DNA from: Odiellus spinosus
Lineage: Eukaryota > Arthropoda > Arachnida > Opiliones > Phalangiidae
DNA: 64,000 nt
Direction of reading: 5' to 3'
NCBI GenBank assembly: GCA_963920705.1
Contig: OY987230.1
Location: 496,001 to 560,000 of the forward strand
Made by a program: the position numbers and the translations under genes. This document shows positions 9,178 to 22,000 of this stretch, in pieces. Within the stretch, counting starts at the first letter, position 1. Every line of letters starts with the position of its first letter. The notes beneath the pieces were generated by a model. The model was given only the letters and a program-made list of their open reading frames with translations. It made no database searches and had not been told where the DNA came from.

Positions 9178-12100
9178 CCAATAATCTTGGATTTTTAAGC
9201 GTTTTTGCTTAATTTTAACCAATTTTATATTTGTCACAATTTTGCAATTTAGACAAAACCAAAGTCATTCGAAAGAGCAATTAATGGACAGTTTAAATAA
9301 TAAGAGTTTTCAAAAATCCGTTGAAAAACATGGAAAATATGGACAATTCAAAAAACATCTAATATCAAAAAGCGAATTTTGAAAATCTGAAATTTGACTA
9401 TTTTGATATTCTATGATTTCTTGAATTGGCCATATTTTTCTTGTTTTTCAACGGATTTTTGAAAACTCTTATTATTTAGACTGTCCATTAATTGCTCTTT
9501 CGAATGACTTTGGTTTTGTCTAAATTGCAAAATTGTGACAAATATAAAATTGGTTAAAATTTAGCAAAAACGCTTAAAAATCCAAGATTATTGGATTCAA
9601 ATGGACACAAAACTTTTGAATTTTAAGCGATTTAGACAAAATTAAGACCACTCGAAAGACCAAATTTTGGTCTATCTAAAAAACAATAGTTTTGGAAAAT
9701 CCGTTGAAAAACAAGAAAAATATGGCCAATTCAAAAAATCATAGAATATCAAAATAGTCAAATTTCAGATTTTCAAAATTCGCTTTTTGATATTAGATGC
9801 TTTTTGAATTGTCCATATTTTCCATGTTTTTCAACGGATTTTCCAAAACTCTTGATTTTCATATAGACCAATATTTGCTCTTTCGAGTGGTCTTAATTTT
9901 GTCTAAATCGCTTAAAAATCAAAAGTTTTGTGTCCATTTGAATCCAATAATCTTGGATTTTTAAGCGTTTTTGCTTAATTTTAACCAATTTTATATTTGT
10001 CACGTTTTGGCAATTTAGACAAAACCAAAGTCATTCGAAAGAGCATTTAATGGACAGTCTAAATAATAAGAGTTTTCAAAAATCCGTTGAAAAACAAGAA
10101 AAATATGGCCAATACAAAAACATCTAATATCAAAAAGCGAATTTTGAAAATCTGAAATTTGACTATTTTGATATTCTATGATTTCTTGAATTGTCCACAT
10201 TTTTCTTGTTTTTCAACGGATTTTTGAAAACTCTTATTATTTAGACTGTCCATTAATTGCTCTTTCGAATGACTTTGGTTTTGTCTAAATTGCAAAATTG
10301 TGACAAATATAAAATTGGTTAAAATTAAGCAAAAACGCTTAAAAATCCAAGATTATTGGATTCAAATGGACACAAAACTTTTGAATTTTAAGCGATTTAG
10401 ACAAAATTAAGACCACTCGAAAGAGCAAATATTGGTCTATCTAAAAAACAAGAGTTTTGGAAAATCCGTTGAAAAACATGGAAAATATGGACAATTCAAA
10501 AAACATCTAATATCAAAAAGCGAATTTTTAAAATCTGAAATTTGACTATTTTGATATTGTATGATTTCTTGAATTGGCCATATTTTTCTTGTTTTTCAAC
10601 GGATTTTCCAAAACTATTGTTTTTAAGATAGACCAAAATTTGGTCATTTGAGTGGTCTTAATTTTGTCTAAATCGCTTAAAATTCAAAAGTTTTGTGTCC
10701 ATTTGAATCCAATAATCTTGGATTTTTAAGCGTTTTTGCTTAATTTTAACCAATTTTATATTTGTCACAATTTTGCAATTTAGGCAAAACCAAAGTCATT
10801 CTAAAGAGCAATTAATGGACAGTCTAAATAATAAGAGTTTTCAAAAATCCGTTGAAAAACAAGAAAAATATGGCCAATTCAAAAACATCTAATATCAAAA
10901 AGCGAATTTTGAAAATCTGAAATTTGACTATTTTGATATTCTATGATTTCTTGAATTGTCCACATTTTTCTTGTTTTTCAACGGATTTTTGAAAACTCTT
11001 ATTATTTAGACTGTCCATTAATTGCTCTTTCAAATGACTTTGGTTTTGTCTAAATTGCAAAATTGTGACAAATATAAAATTGGTTAAAATTAAGCAAAAA
11101 CGCTTAAAAATCCAAGATTATTGGATTCAAATGGACACAAAACTTTTGAATTTTAAGCGATTTAGACAAAATTAAGACCACTCGAAAGAGCAAATATTGG
11201 TCTATTTAAAAAACAAGAGTTTTGGAAAATCCGTTGAAAAACATGGAAAATATGGACAATTCAAAAAACATCTAATATCAAAAAGCGAATTTTGAAAATC
11301 TGAAATTTGACAATTTTGATATTGTATGATTTCTTGAATTGGCCATATTTTTCTTGTTTTTCAACGGATTTTCCAAAACTATTGTTTTTTAGATAGACCA
11401 AAATTTGGTCTTTCGAGTGGTCTTAATTTTGTCTAAATCGCTTAAAATTCAAAAGTTTTGTGTCCATTTGAATCCAATAATCTTGGATTTTTAAGCGTTT
11501 TTGCTTAATTTTAACCAATTTTATATTTGTCACAATTTTGCAATTTAGGCAAAACCAAAGTCATTCTAAAGAGCAATTAATGGACAGTCTAAATAATAAG
11601 AGTTTTCAAAAATCCGTTGAAAAACAAGAAAAATATGGCCAATTCAAAAACATCTAATATCAAAAAGCGAATTTTGAAAATCTGAAATTTGACTATTTTG
11701 ATATTCTATGATTTCTTGAATTGTCCACATTTTTCTTGTTTTTCAACGGATTTTTGAAAACTCTTATTATTTAGACTGTCCATTAATTGCTCTTTCAAAT
11801 GACTTTGGTTTTGTCTAAATTGCAAAATTGTGACAAATATAAAATTGGTTAAAATTAAGCAAAAACGCTTAAAAATCCAAGATTATTGGATTCAAATGGA
11901 CACAAAACTTTTGAATTTTAAGCGATTTAGACAAAATTAAGACCACTCGAAAGAGCAAATATTGGTCTATTTAAAAAACAAGAGTTTTGGAAAATCCGTT
12001 GAAAAACATGGAAAATATGGACAATTCAAAAAACATCTAATATCAAAAAGCGAATTTTGAAAATCTGAAATTTGACTATTTTGATATTGTATGATTTCTT

Positions 12101-15100
12101 GAATTGGCCATATTTTTCTTGTTTTTCAACGGATTTTCCAAAACTATTGTTTTTTAGATAGACCAAAATTTGGTCTTTCGAGTGGTCTTAATTTTGTCTA
12201 AATCGCTTAAAATTCAAAAGTTTTGTGTCCATTTGAATCCAATAATCTTGGATTTTTAAGCGTTTTTGCTTAATTTTAACCAATTTTATATTTGTCACAA
12301 TTTTGCAATTTAGGCAAAACCAAAGTCATTCTAAAGAGCAATTAATGGACAGTCTAAATAATAAGAGTTTTCAAAAATCCGTTGAAAAACAAGAAAAATA
12401 TGGCCAATTCAAGAAATCATAGAATATCAAAATAGTCAAATTTCAGATTTTCAAAATTCGCTTTTTGATATTAGATGTTTTTTGAATTGTCCATATTTTC
12501 CATGTTTTTCAACGGATTTTTGAAAACTCTTATTATTTAAACTGTCCATTAATTGCTCTTTCGAATGACTTTGGTTTTGTCTAAATTGCAAAATTGTGAC
12601 AAATATAAAATTGGTTAAAATAAAGCAAAAACGCTTAAAAATCCAAGATTATTGGATTCAAATGGACACAAAACTTTTGATTTTTAAGCGATTTAGACAA
12701 AATTAAGACCACTCGAAAGAGCAAATATTGGTCTATCTAAAAAACAAGAGTTTTGGAAAATCCGTTGAAAAACATGGAAAATATGGACAATTCAAAAAAC
12801 ATCTAATATCAAAATGCGAATTTTTAAAATCTGAAATTTGACTATTTTGATATTGTATGATTTCTTGAATTGGCCATATTTTTCTTGTTTTTCAACGGAT
12901 TTTCCAAAACTATTGTTTTTAAGATAGACCAAAATTTGGTCTTTTGAGTGGTCTTAATTTTGTCTAAATCGCTTAAAATTCAAAAGTTTTGTGTCCATTT
13001 GAATCCAATAATCTTGGATTTTTAAGCGTTTTTGCTTAATTTTAACCAATTTTATATTTGTCACAATTTTGCAATTTAGGCAAAACCAAAGTCATTCTAA
13101 AGAGCAATTAATGGACAGTCTAAATAATAAGAGTTTTCAAAAATCCGTTGAAAAACAAGAAAAATATGGCCCATTCAAGAAATCATAGAATATCAAAATA
13201 GTCAAATTTCTGATTTTCAAAATTCGCTTTTTGATATTAGATGTTTTTTGAATTGTCCATATTTTCCATGTTTTTCAACGGATTTTTGAAAACTCTTATT
13301 ATTTAAACTGTCCATTAATTGCTCTTTCGAATGACTTTGGTTTTGTCTAAATTGCAAAATTGTGACAAATATAAAATTGGTTAAAATTAAGCAAAAACGC
13401 TTAAAAATCCAAGATTATTGGATTCAAATGGACACAAAACTTTTGAATTTTAAGCGATTTAGACAAAATTAAGACCACTCGAAAGAGCAAATATTGGTCT
13501 ATCTAAAAAACAAGAGTTTTGGGAAATCCGTTGAAAAACATGGAAAATATGGACAATTCAAAAAACATCTAATATCAAAAAGCGAATTTTTAAAATCTGA
13601 AATTTGACTATTTTGATATTGTATGATTTCTTGAATTGGCCATATTTTTCTTGTTTTTCAACGGATTTTCCAAAACTATTGTTTTTAAGATAGACCAAAA
13701 TTTGGTCTTTTGAGTGGTCTTAATTTTGTCTAAATCGCTTAAAATTCAAAAGTTTTGTGTCCATTTGAATCCAATAATCTTGGATTTTTAAGCGTTTTTG
13801 CTTAATTTTAACCAATTTTATATTTGTCACAATTTTGCAATTTAGGCAAAACCAAAGTCATTCTAAAGAGCAATTAATGGACAGTCTAAAAAATAAGAGT
13901 TTTCAAAAATCCGTTGAAAAACAAGAAAAATATGGCCAATTCAAGAAATCATAGAATATCAAAATAGTCAAATTTCAGATTTTCAAAATTCGCTTTTTGA
14001 TATTAGATGTTTTTTGAATTGTCCATATTTTCCATGTTTTTCAACGGATTTTTGAAAACTCTTATTATTTAAACTGTCCATTAATTGCTCTTTCGAATGA
14101 CTTTGGTTTTGTCTAAATTGCAAAATTGTGACAAATATAAAATTGGTTAAAATTAAGCAAAAACGCTTAAAAATCCAAGATTATTGGATTCAAATGGACA
14201 CAAAACTTTTGAATTTTAAGCGATTTAGACAAAATTAAGACCACTCGAAAGAGCAAATATTGGTCTATCTAAAAAACAAGAGTTTTGGAAAATCCGTTGA
14301 AAAACATGGAAAATATGGACAATTCAAAAAACATCTAATATCAAAAAGCGAATTTTTAAAATCTGAAATTTGACTATTTTGATATTGTATGATTTCTTGA
14401 ATTGGCCATATTTTTCTTGTTTTTCAACGGATTTTCCAAAACTATTGTTTTTTAGATAGACCAAAATTTGGTCTTTCGAGTGGTCTTAATTTTGTCTAAA
14501 TCGCTTAAAATTCAAAAGTTTTGTGTCCATTTGAATCCAATAATCTTGGATTTTTAAGCGTTTTTGCTTAATTTTAACCAATTTTATATTTGTCACAATT
14601 TTGCAATTTAGGCAAAACCAAAGTCATTCTAAAGAGCAATTAATGGACAGTCTAAATAATAAGAGTTTTCAAAAATCCGTTGAAAAACAAGAAAAATATG
14701 GCCAATTCAAGAAATCATAGAATATCAAAATAGTCAAATTTCAGATTTTCAAAATTCGCTTTTTGATATTAGATGTTTTTTGAATTGTCCATATTTTCCA
14801 TGTTTTTCAACGGATTTTTGAAAACTCTTATTATTTAAACTGTCCATTAATTGCTCTTTCGAATGACTTTGGTTTTGTCTAAATTGCAAAATTGTGACAA
14901 ATATAAAATTGGTTAAAATTAAGCAAAAACGCTTAAAAATCCAAGATTATTGGATTAAAATGGACACAAAACTTTTGAATTTTAAGCGATTTAGACAAAA
15001 TTAAGACCACTCGAAAGAGCAAATATTGGTCTATCTAAAAAACAAGAGTTAGGAAAATCCGTTGAAAAACATGGAAAATATGGACAATTCAAAAACATCT

Positions 15101-16066
15101 AATATCAAAAAGCGAATTTTGAAAATCTGAAATTTGACTATTTTGATATTCTATGATTTCTTGAATTGGCCATATTTTTCTTGATTTTCAACGGATTTTC
15201 CAAAACTATTGTTTTTTAGATAGACCAAAATTTGGTCTTTCGAGTGGTCTTAATTTTGTCTAAATCGCTTAAAATTCAAAAGTTTTGTGTCCATTTGAAT
15301 CCAATAATCTTGGATTTTTAAGCGTTTTTGCTTAATTTTAACCAATTTTATATTTGTCACAATTTTGCAATTTAGACAAAACCAAAGTCATTCTAAAGAG
15401 CAATTAATGGACAGTCTAAATAATAAGAGTTTTCAAAAATCCGTTGAAAAACAAGAAAAATATGGCCAATTCAAGAAATCGTAGAATATCAAAATAGTCA
15501 AATTTCAGATTTTCAAAATTCGCTTTTTGATATTAGATGTTTTTTGAATTGGCCATATTTTCCATGTTTTTCAACGGATTTTTGAAAACTCTTATTATTT
15601 AAACTGTCCATAAATTGCTCTTTCGAATGACTTTGGTTTTGTCTAAATTGCAAAATTGTGACAAATATAAAATTGGTTAAAATAAAGCAAAAACGCTTAA
15701 AAATCCAAGATTATTGGATTCAAATGGACACAAAACTTTTGATTTTTAAGCGATTTAGACAAAATTAAGACCACTCGAAAGAGCAAATATTGGTCTATCT
15801 GAAAATCAAGAGTTTTGAAAAATCCGTTGAAAAACATGGAAAATATGGACAATTCAAAAAACATCTAATATCAAAAAGCGAATTTTTAAAATCTGAAATT
15901 TGACTATTTTGATATTGTATGATTTCTAGAATTGGCCATATTTTTCTTGTTTTTCAACGGATTTTCCAAAACTATTGTTTTTTAGATAGACCAAAATTTG
16001 GTCTTTCAAGTGGTCTTAATTTTGTCTAAATCGCTTAAAATTTAAAAGTTTTGTGTCCATTTGAAT
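9178..16066. repeat. Strictly alternating dimer array (~766 bp, nine copies)
   Basis: Centres alternate without exception: R9178, F9582, R9944, F10347, R10709, F11112, R11474, F11877, R12239, F12643, R13005, F13409, R13771, F14175, R14537, F14941, R15301, F15705 and the next R16067. Each dimer is a B-B unit plus an A-A unit, averaging about 765 bp. Six successive B-B units, starting at 10709, 11474, 12239, 13005, 13771 and 14537, share the variants TTTAGGCAAAACC and CATTCTAAAGAGC; TTTAGGC is seen nowhere else in the window. This is the clearest recent tandem expansion here. Confidence 0.9.
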
Positions 16067-19000
16067 CCAATAATCTTGGATTTTTAAGCGTTTTTGCTTA
16101 ATTTTAACCAATTTTATATTTGTCACGTTTTGGCAATTTAGACAAAACCAAAGTCATTCGAAAGAGCAATTAATGGACAGTCTAAATAATAAGAGTTTTC
16201 AAAAATCCGTTGAAAAACAAGAAAAATATGGCCAATTCAAGAAATCATAGAATATCAAAATAGTCAAATTTCAGATTTTAAAAATTCGCTTTTTGATATT
16301 AGATGTTTTTTGAATTGTCCATATTTTCCATGTTTTTCAACGGATTTTCCAAAACTCTTGTTTTTTAGATAGACCAATATTTGCTCTTTCGAGTGGTCTT
16401 AATTTTGTCTAAATCGCTTAAAATTCAAAAGTTTTGTGTCCATTTGAATCCAATAATCTTGGATTTTTAAGCGTTTTTGCTTAATTTTAACCAATTTTAT
16501 ATTTGTCACAATTTTGCAATTTAGACAAAACCAAAGTCATTCGAAAGAGCAATTAATGGACAGTCTAAATAATAAGAGTTTTCAAAAATCCGTTGAAAAA
16601 CAAGAAAAATATGGCCAATTCAAGAAATCATAGAATATCAAAATAGTCAAATTTCAGATTTTCAAAATTCGCTTTTTGATATTAGATGTTTTTTGAATTG
16701 TCCATATTTTCCATGTTTTTCAACGGATTTTCCAAAACTCTTGTTTTTTAGATAGACCAATATTTGCTCTTTCGAGTGGTCTTAATTTTGTCTAAATCGC
16801 TTAAAATTCAAAAGTTTTGTGTCCATTTGAATCCAATAATCTTGGATTTTTAAGCGTTTTTGCTTAATTTTAACCAATTTTATATTTGTCACAATTTTGC
16901 AGTTTAGACAAAACCAAAGTCATTCGAAAGAGCAATTAATGGACAGTTTAAATAATAAGAGTTTTCAAAAATCCGTTGAAAAACATGGAAAATATGGACA
17001 ATTCAAAAAACATCTAATATCAAAAAGCGAATTTTGAAAATCTGAAATTTGACTATTTTGATATTGTATGATTTCTTGAATTGGCCATATTTTTCTTGTT
17101 TTTCAACGGATTTTCCAAAACTATTGTTTTTTAGATAAACCAAAATTTGAACTTTCGAGTGGTCTTAATTTTGTCTAAATCGCTTAAAATTCAAAAGTTT
17201 TGTGTCCATTTGAATCCAATAATCTTGGATTTTTAAGCGTTTTTGCTTAATTTTAACCAATTTTATATTTGTCACGTTTTGGAAATTTAGACAAAACCAA
17301 AGTCATTCGAAAGAGCAATTAATGGACAGTCTAAATAATAAGAGTTTTCAAAAATCCGTTGAAAAACAAGAAAAATATGGCCAATTCAAAAAACATCTAA
17401 TATCAAAAAGCGAATTTTGAAAATCTGAAATTTGACTATTTTGATATTCTATGATTTCTTGAATTGTCCACATTTTTCTTGTTTTTCAACGGATTTTTGA
17501 AAACTCTTATTATTTAGACTGTCCATTAATTGCTCTTTCGAATGACTTTGGTTTTGTCTAAATTGCAAAATTGTGACAAATATAAAATTGGTTAAAATTA
17601 AGCAAAAACGCTTAAAAATCCAAGATTATTGGATTCAAATGGACACAAAACTTTTGAATTTTAAGCGATTTAGACAAAATTAAGACCACTCGAAAGAGCA
17701 AATATTGGTCTATCTAAAAAACAAGAGTTTTGGAAAATCCGTTGAAAAACATGGAAAATATGGACAATTCAAAAAACATCTAATATCAAAAAGCGAATTT
17801 TGAAAATCTGAAATTTGACTATTTTGATATTGTATGATTTCTTGAATTGGCCATATTTTTGTTGTTTTTCAACGGATTTTCCAAAACTATTGTTTTTTAG
17901 ATAGACCAAAATTTGGTCTTTCGAGTGGTCTTAATTTTGTCTAAATCGCTTAAAATTCAAAAGTTTTGTGTCCATTTGAATCCAATAATCTTGGATTTTT
18001 AAGCGTTTTTGCTAAATTTTAACCAATTTTATATTTGTCACAATTTTGCAATTTAGACAAAACCAAAGTCATTCTAAAGAGCAATTAATGGACAGTCTAA
18101 ATAATAAGAGTTTTCAAAAATCCGTTGAAAAACAAGAAAAATATGGCCAATTCAAGAAATCATAGAATATCAAAATAGTCAAATTTCAGATTTTCAAAAT
18201 TCGCTTTTTGATATTAGATGTTTTTTGAATTGTCCATATTTTCCATGTTTTTCAACGGATTTTTGAAAACTCTTATTATTAAAACTGTCCATTAATTGCT
18301 CTTTCGAATGACTTTGGTTTTGTCTAAATTGCAAAATTGTGACAAATATAAAATTGGTTAAAATAAAGCAAAAACGCTTAAAAATCCAAGATTATTGGAT
18401 TCAAATGGACACAAAACTTTTGATTTTTAAGCGATTTAGACAAAATTAAGACCACTCGAAAGAGCAAATATTGGTCTATCTAAAAAACAAGAGTTTTGGA
18501 AAATCCGTTGAAAAACATGGAAAATATGGACAATTCAAAAAACATCTAATATCAAAAAGCGAATTTTTAAAATCTGAAATTTGACTATTTTGATATTGTA
18601 TGATTTCTTGAATTGGCCACATTTTTCTTGTTTTTCAACGTATTTTCCAAAACTATTGTTTTTTAGATAGACCAAAATTTGGTCTTTCGAGTGGTCTTAA
18701 TTTTGTCTAAATCGCTTAAAATTCAAAAGTTTTGTGTCCATTTGAATCCAATAATCTTGGATTTTTAAGCGTTTTTGCTTAATTTTAACCAATTTTATAT
18801 TTGTCACGTTTTGGCAATTTAGACAAAACCAAAGTCATTCGAAAGAGCAATTAATGGACAGTCTAAATAATAAGAGTTTTCAAAAATCCGTTGAAAAACA
18901 AGAAAAATATGGCCAATTCAAGAAATCATAGAATATCAAAATAGTCAAATTTCAGATTTTCAAAATTCGCTTTTTGATATTAGATGTTTTTTGAATTGTC

Positions 19001-22000
19001 CATATTTTCCATGTTTTTCAACGGATTTTCCAAAACTCTTGTTTTTTAGATAGACCAAAATTTGGTTTTTCGAGTGGTCTTAATTTTGTCTAAATCGCTT
19101 AAAAATCAAAAGTTTTGTGTCCATTTGAATCCAATAATCTTGGATTTTTAAGCGTTTTTGCTTAATTTTAACCAATTTTATATTTGTCACAATTTTGCAA
19201 TTTAGACAAAACCAAAGTCATACGAAAGAGCAATTAATGGACAGTTTAAATAATAAGAGTTTTCAAAAATCCGTTGAAAAACATGGAAAATATGGACAAT
19301 TCAAAAAAAATCTAATATCAAAAAGCGAATTTTGAAAATCTGAAATTTGACTATTTTGATATTCTATGATTTCTTGAATTGGCCATATTTTTCTTGTTTT
19401 TCAACGGATTTTTGAAAACTCTTATTATTTAGACTGTCCATTAATTGCTCTTTCGAATGACTTTGGTTTTGTCTAAATTGCCAAAACGTGACAAATATAA
19501 AATTGGTTAAAATTAAGCAAAAACGCTTAAAAATCCAAGATTATTGGATTTAAATGGACACAAAACTTTTGAATTTTAAGCGATTTAGACAAAATTAAGA
19601 CCACTCGAAAGAGCAAATATTGGTCTATCTAAAAAACCAAGAGTTTTGGAAAATCCGTTGAAAAACATGGAAAATATGGACAATTCAAAAAACATCTAAT
19701 ATCAAAAAGCGAATTTTTAAAATCTGAAATTTGACTATTTTGATATTGTATGATTTCTTGAATTGGCCATATTTTTCTTGTTTTTCAACGGATTTTCCAA
19801 AACTCTTGTTTTTTAGATAGACCAATATTTGCTCTTTCGAGTGGTCTTAATTTTGTCTAAATCGCTTAAAAATCAAAAGTTTTGTGTCCATTTGAATCCA
19901 ATAATCTTGGATTTTTAAGCGTTTTTGCTTAATTTTAACCAATTTTATATTTGTCACAATTTTGCAATTTAGACAAAACCAAAGTCATTCGAAAGAGCAA
20001 TTAATGGACAGTCTAAATAATAAGAGTTTTCAAAAATCCGTTGAAAAACAAGAAAAATGTGGACAATTCAAGAAATCATAGAATATCAAAATAGTCAAAT
20101 TTCAGATTTTCAAAATTCGCTTTTTGATATTAGATGTTTTTTGAATTGGCCATATTTTTCTTGTTTTTCAACGGATTTTTGAAAACTTTTATTAATAAGA
20201 CTGTCCATTAATTGCTCTTTCGAATGACTTTGTTTTTGTCTAAATTGCAAAATTGTGACAAATATAAAATTGGTAAAAATTAAGCAAAAACGCTTAAAAA
20301 TCCAAGATTATTGGATTCAAATGGACACAAAACTTTTGATTTTTAGGCGATTTAGACAAAATTAAGACCACTCGAAAGAGCAAATATTGGTCTATCTGAA
20401 AATCAAGAGTTTTGGAAAATCCGTTGAAAAACATGGAAAATATGGACAATTCAAAAAACATCTAATATCAAAAAGCGAATTTTGAAAATCTGAAATTTGA
20501 CTATTTTGATATTCTATGATTTCTTGAATTGGCCATATTTTTCTTGTTTTTCAACGGATTTTCCAAAACTATTGTTTTTTAGATAGACCAAAATTTGGTC
20601 TTTCGAGTGGTCTTAATTTTGTCTAAATCGCTTAAAATTCAAAAGTTTTGTGTCCATTTGAATCCAATAATCTTGGATTTTTAAGCGTTTTTGCTTAATT
20701 TTAACCAATTTTATATTTGTCACGTTTTGGCAATTTAGACAAAACCAAAGTCATTCGAAAGAGCAATTAATGGACAGTCTAAATAATAAGAGTTTTCAAA
20801 AATCCGTTGAAAAATAAGAAAAATGTGGACAATTCAAGAAATCATAGAATATCAAAATAGTCAAATTTCAGATTTTCAAAATTCGCTTTTTGATATTAGA
20901 TGTTTTTTGAATTGGCCATATTTTTCTTGTTTTTCAAAGGATTTTTGAAAACTCTTATTATTAAGACTGTCCATTAATTGCTCTTTCGAATGACTTTGTT
21001 TTTGTCTAAATTGCAAAATTGTGACAAATATAAAATTGGTTAAAATTAAGCAAAAACGCTTAAAAATCCAAGATTATTGGATTCAAATGGACACAAAACT
21101 TTTGATTTTTAAGCGATTTAGACAAAATTAAGACCACTCGAAAGAGCAAATATTGGTCTATCTGAAAATCAAGAGTTTTGGAAAATCCGTTGAAAAACAT
21201 GGAAAATATGGACAATTCAAAAAACATCTAATATCAAAAAGCGAATTTTGAAAATCTGAAATTTGACTATTTTGATATTCTATGATTTCTTGAATTGGCC
21301 ATATTTTTCTTGTTTTTCAACGGATTTTCCAAAACTATTGTTTTTTAGATAGACCAAAATTTGGTCTTTCGAGTGGTCTTAATTTTGTCTAAATCGCTTA
21401 AAATTCAAAAGTTTTGTGTCCATTTGAATCCAATAATCTTGGATTTTTAAGCGTTTTTGCTTAATTTTAACCAATTTTATATTTGTCACGTTTTGGCAAT
21501 TTAGACAAAACCAAAGTCATTTGAAAGAGCAGTTAATGGACAGTCTAAATAATAAGAGTTTTCAAAAATCCGTTGAAAAACAAGAAAAATATGGCCAATT
21601 CAAGAAATCATAGAATATCAAAATAGTCAAATTTCAGATTTTCAAAATTCGCTTTTTGATATTAGAAGTTTTTTGAATTGTCCATATTTTCCATGTTTTT
21701 CAACGGATTTTCCAAAACTCTTGTTTTTTAGATAGACCAAAATTTGATCTTTCGAGTGGTCTTAATTTTGTCTAAATCGCTTAAAAATCAAAAGTTTTGT
21801 GTCCATTTGAATCCAATAATCTTGGATTTTTAAGCGTTTTTGCTTAATTTTAACCAATTTTATATTTGTCACAATTTTGCAATTTAGACAAAACCAAAGT
21901 CATTCGAAAGAGCAATTAATGGACAGTTTAAATAATAAGAGTTTTCAAAAATCCGTTGAAAAACAAGAAAAATGTGGACAATTCAAGAAATCATAGAATA

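Noticed and set aside
10015-10200. Open frame of 61 codons on the - strand
   Set aside because: It is the same satellite-derived frame as at 7041-7226, in the inverted unit at 9944-10346. One residue differs. Not a gene.
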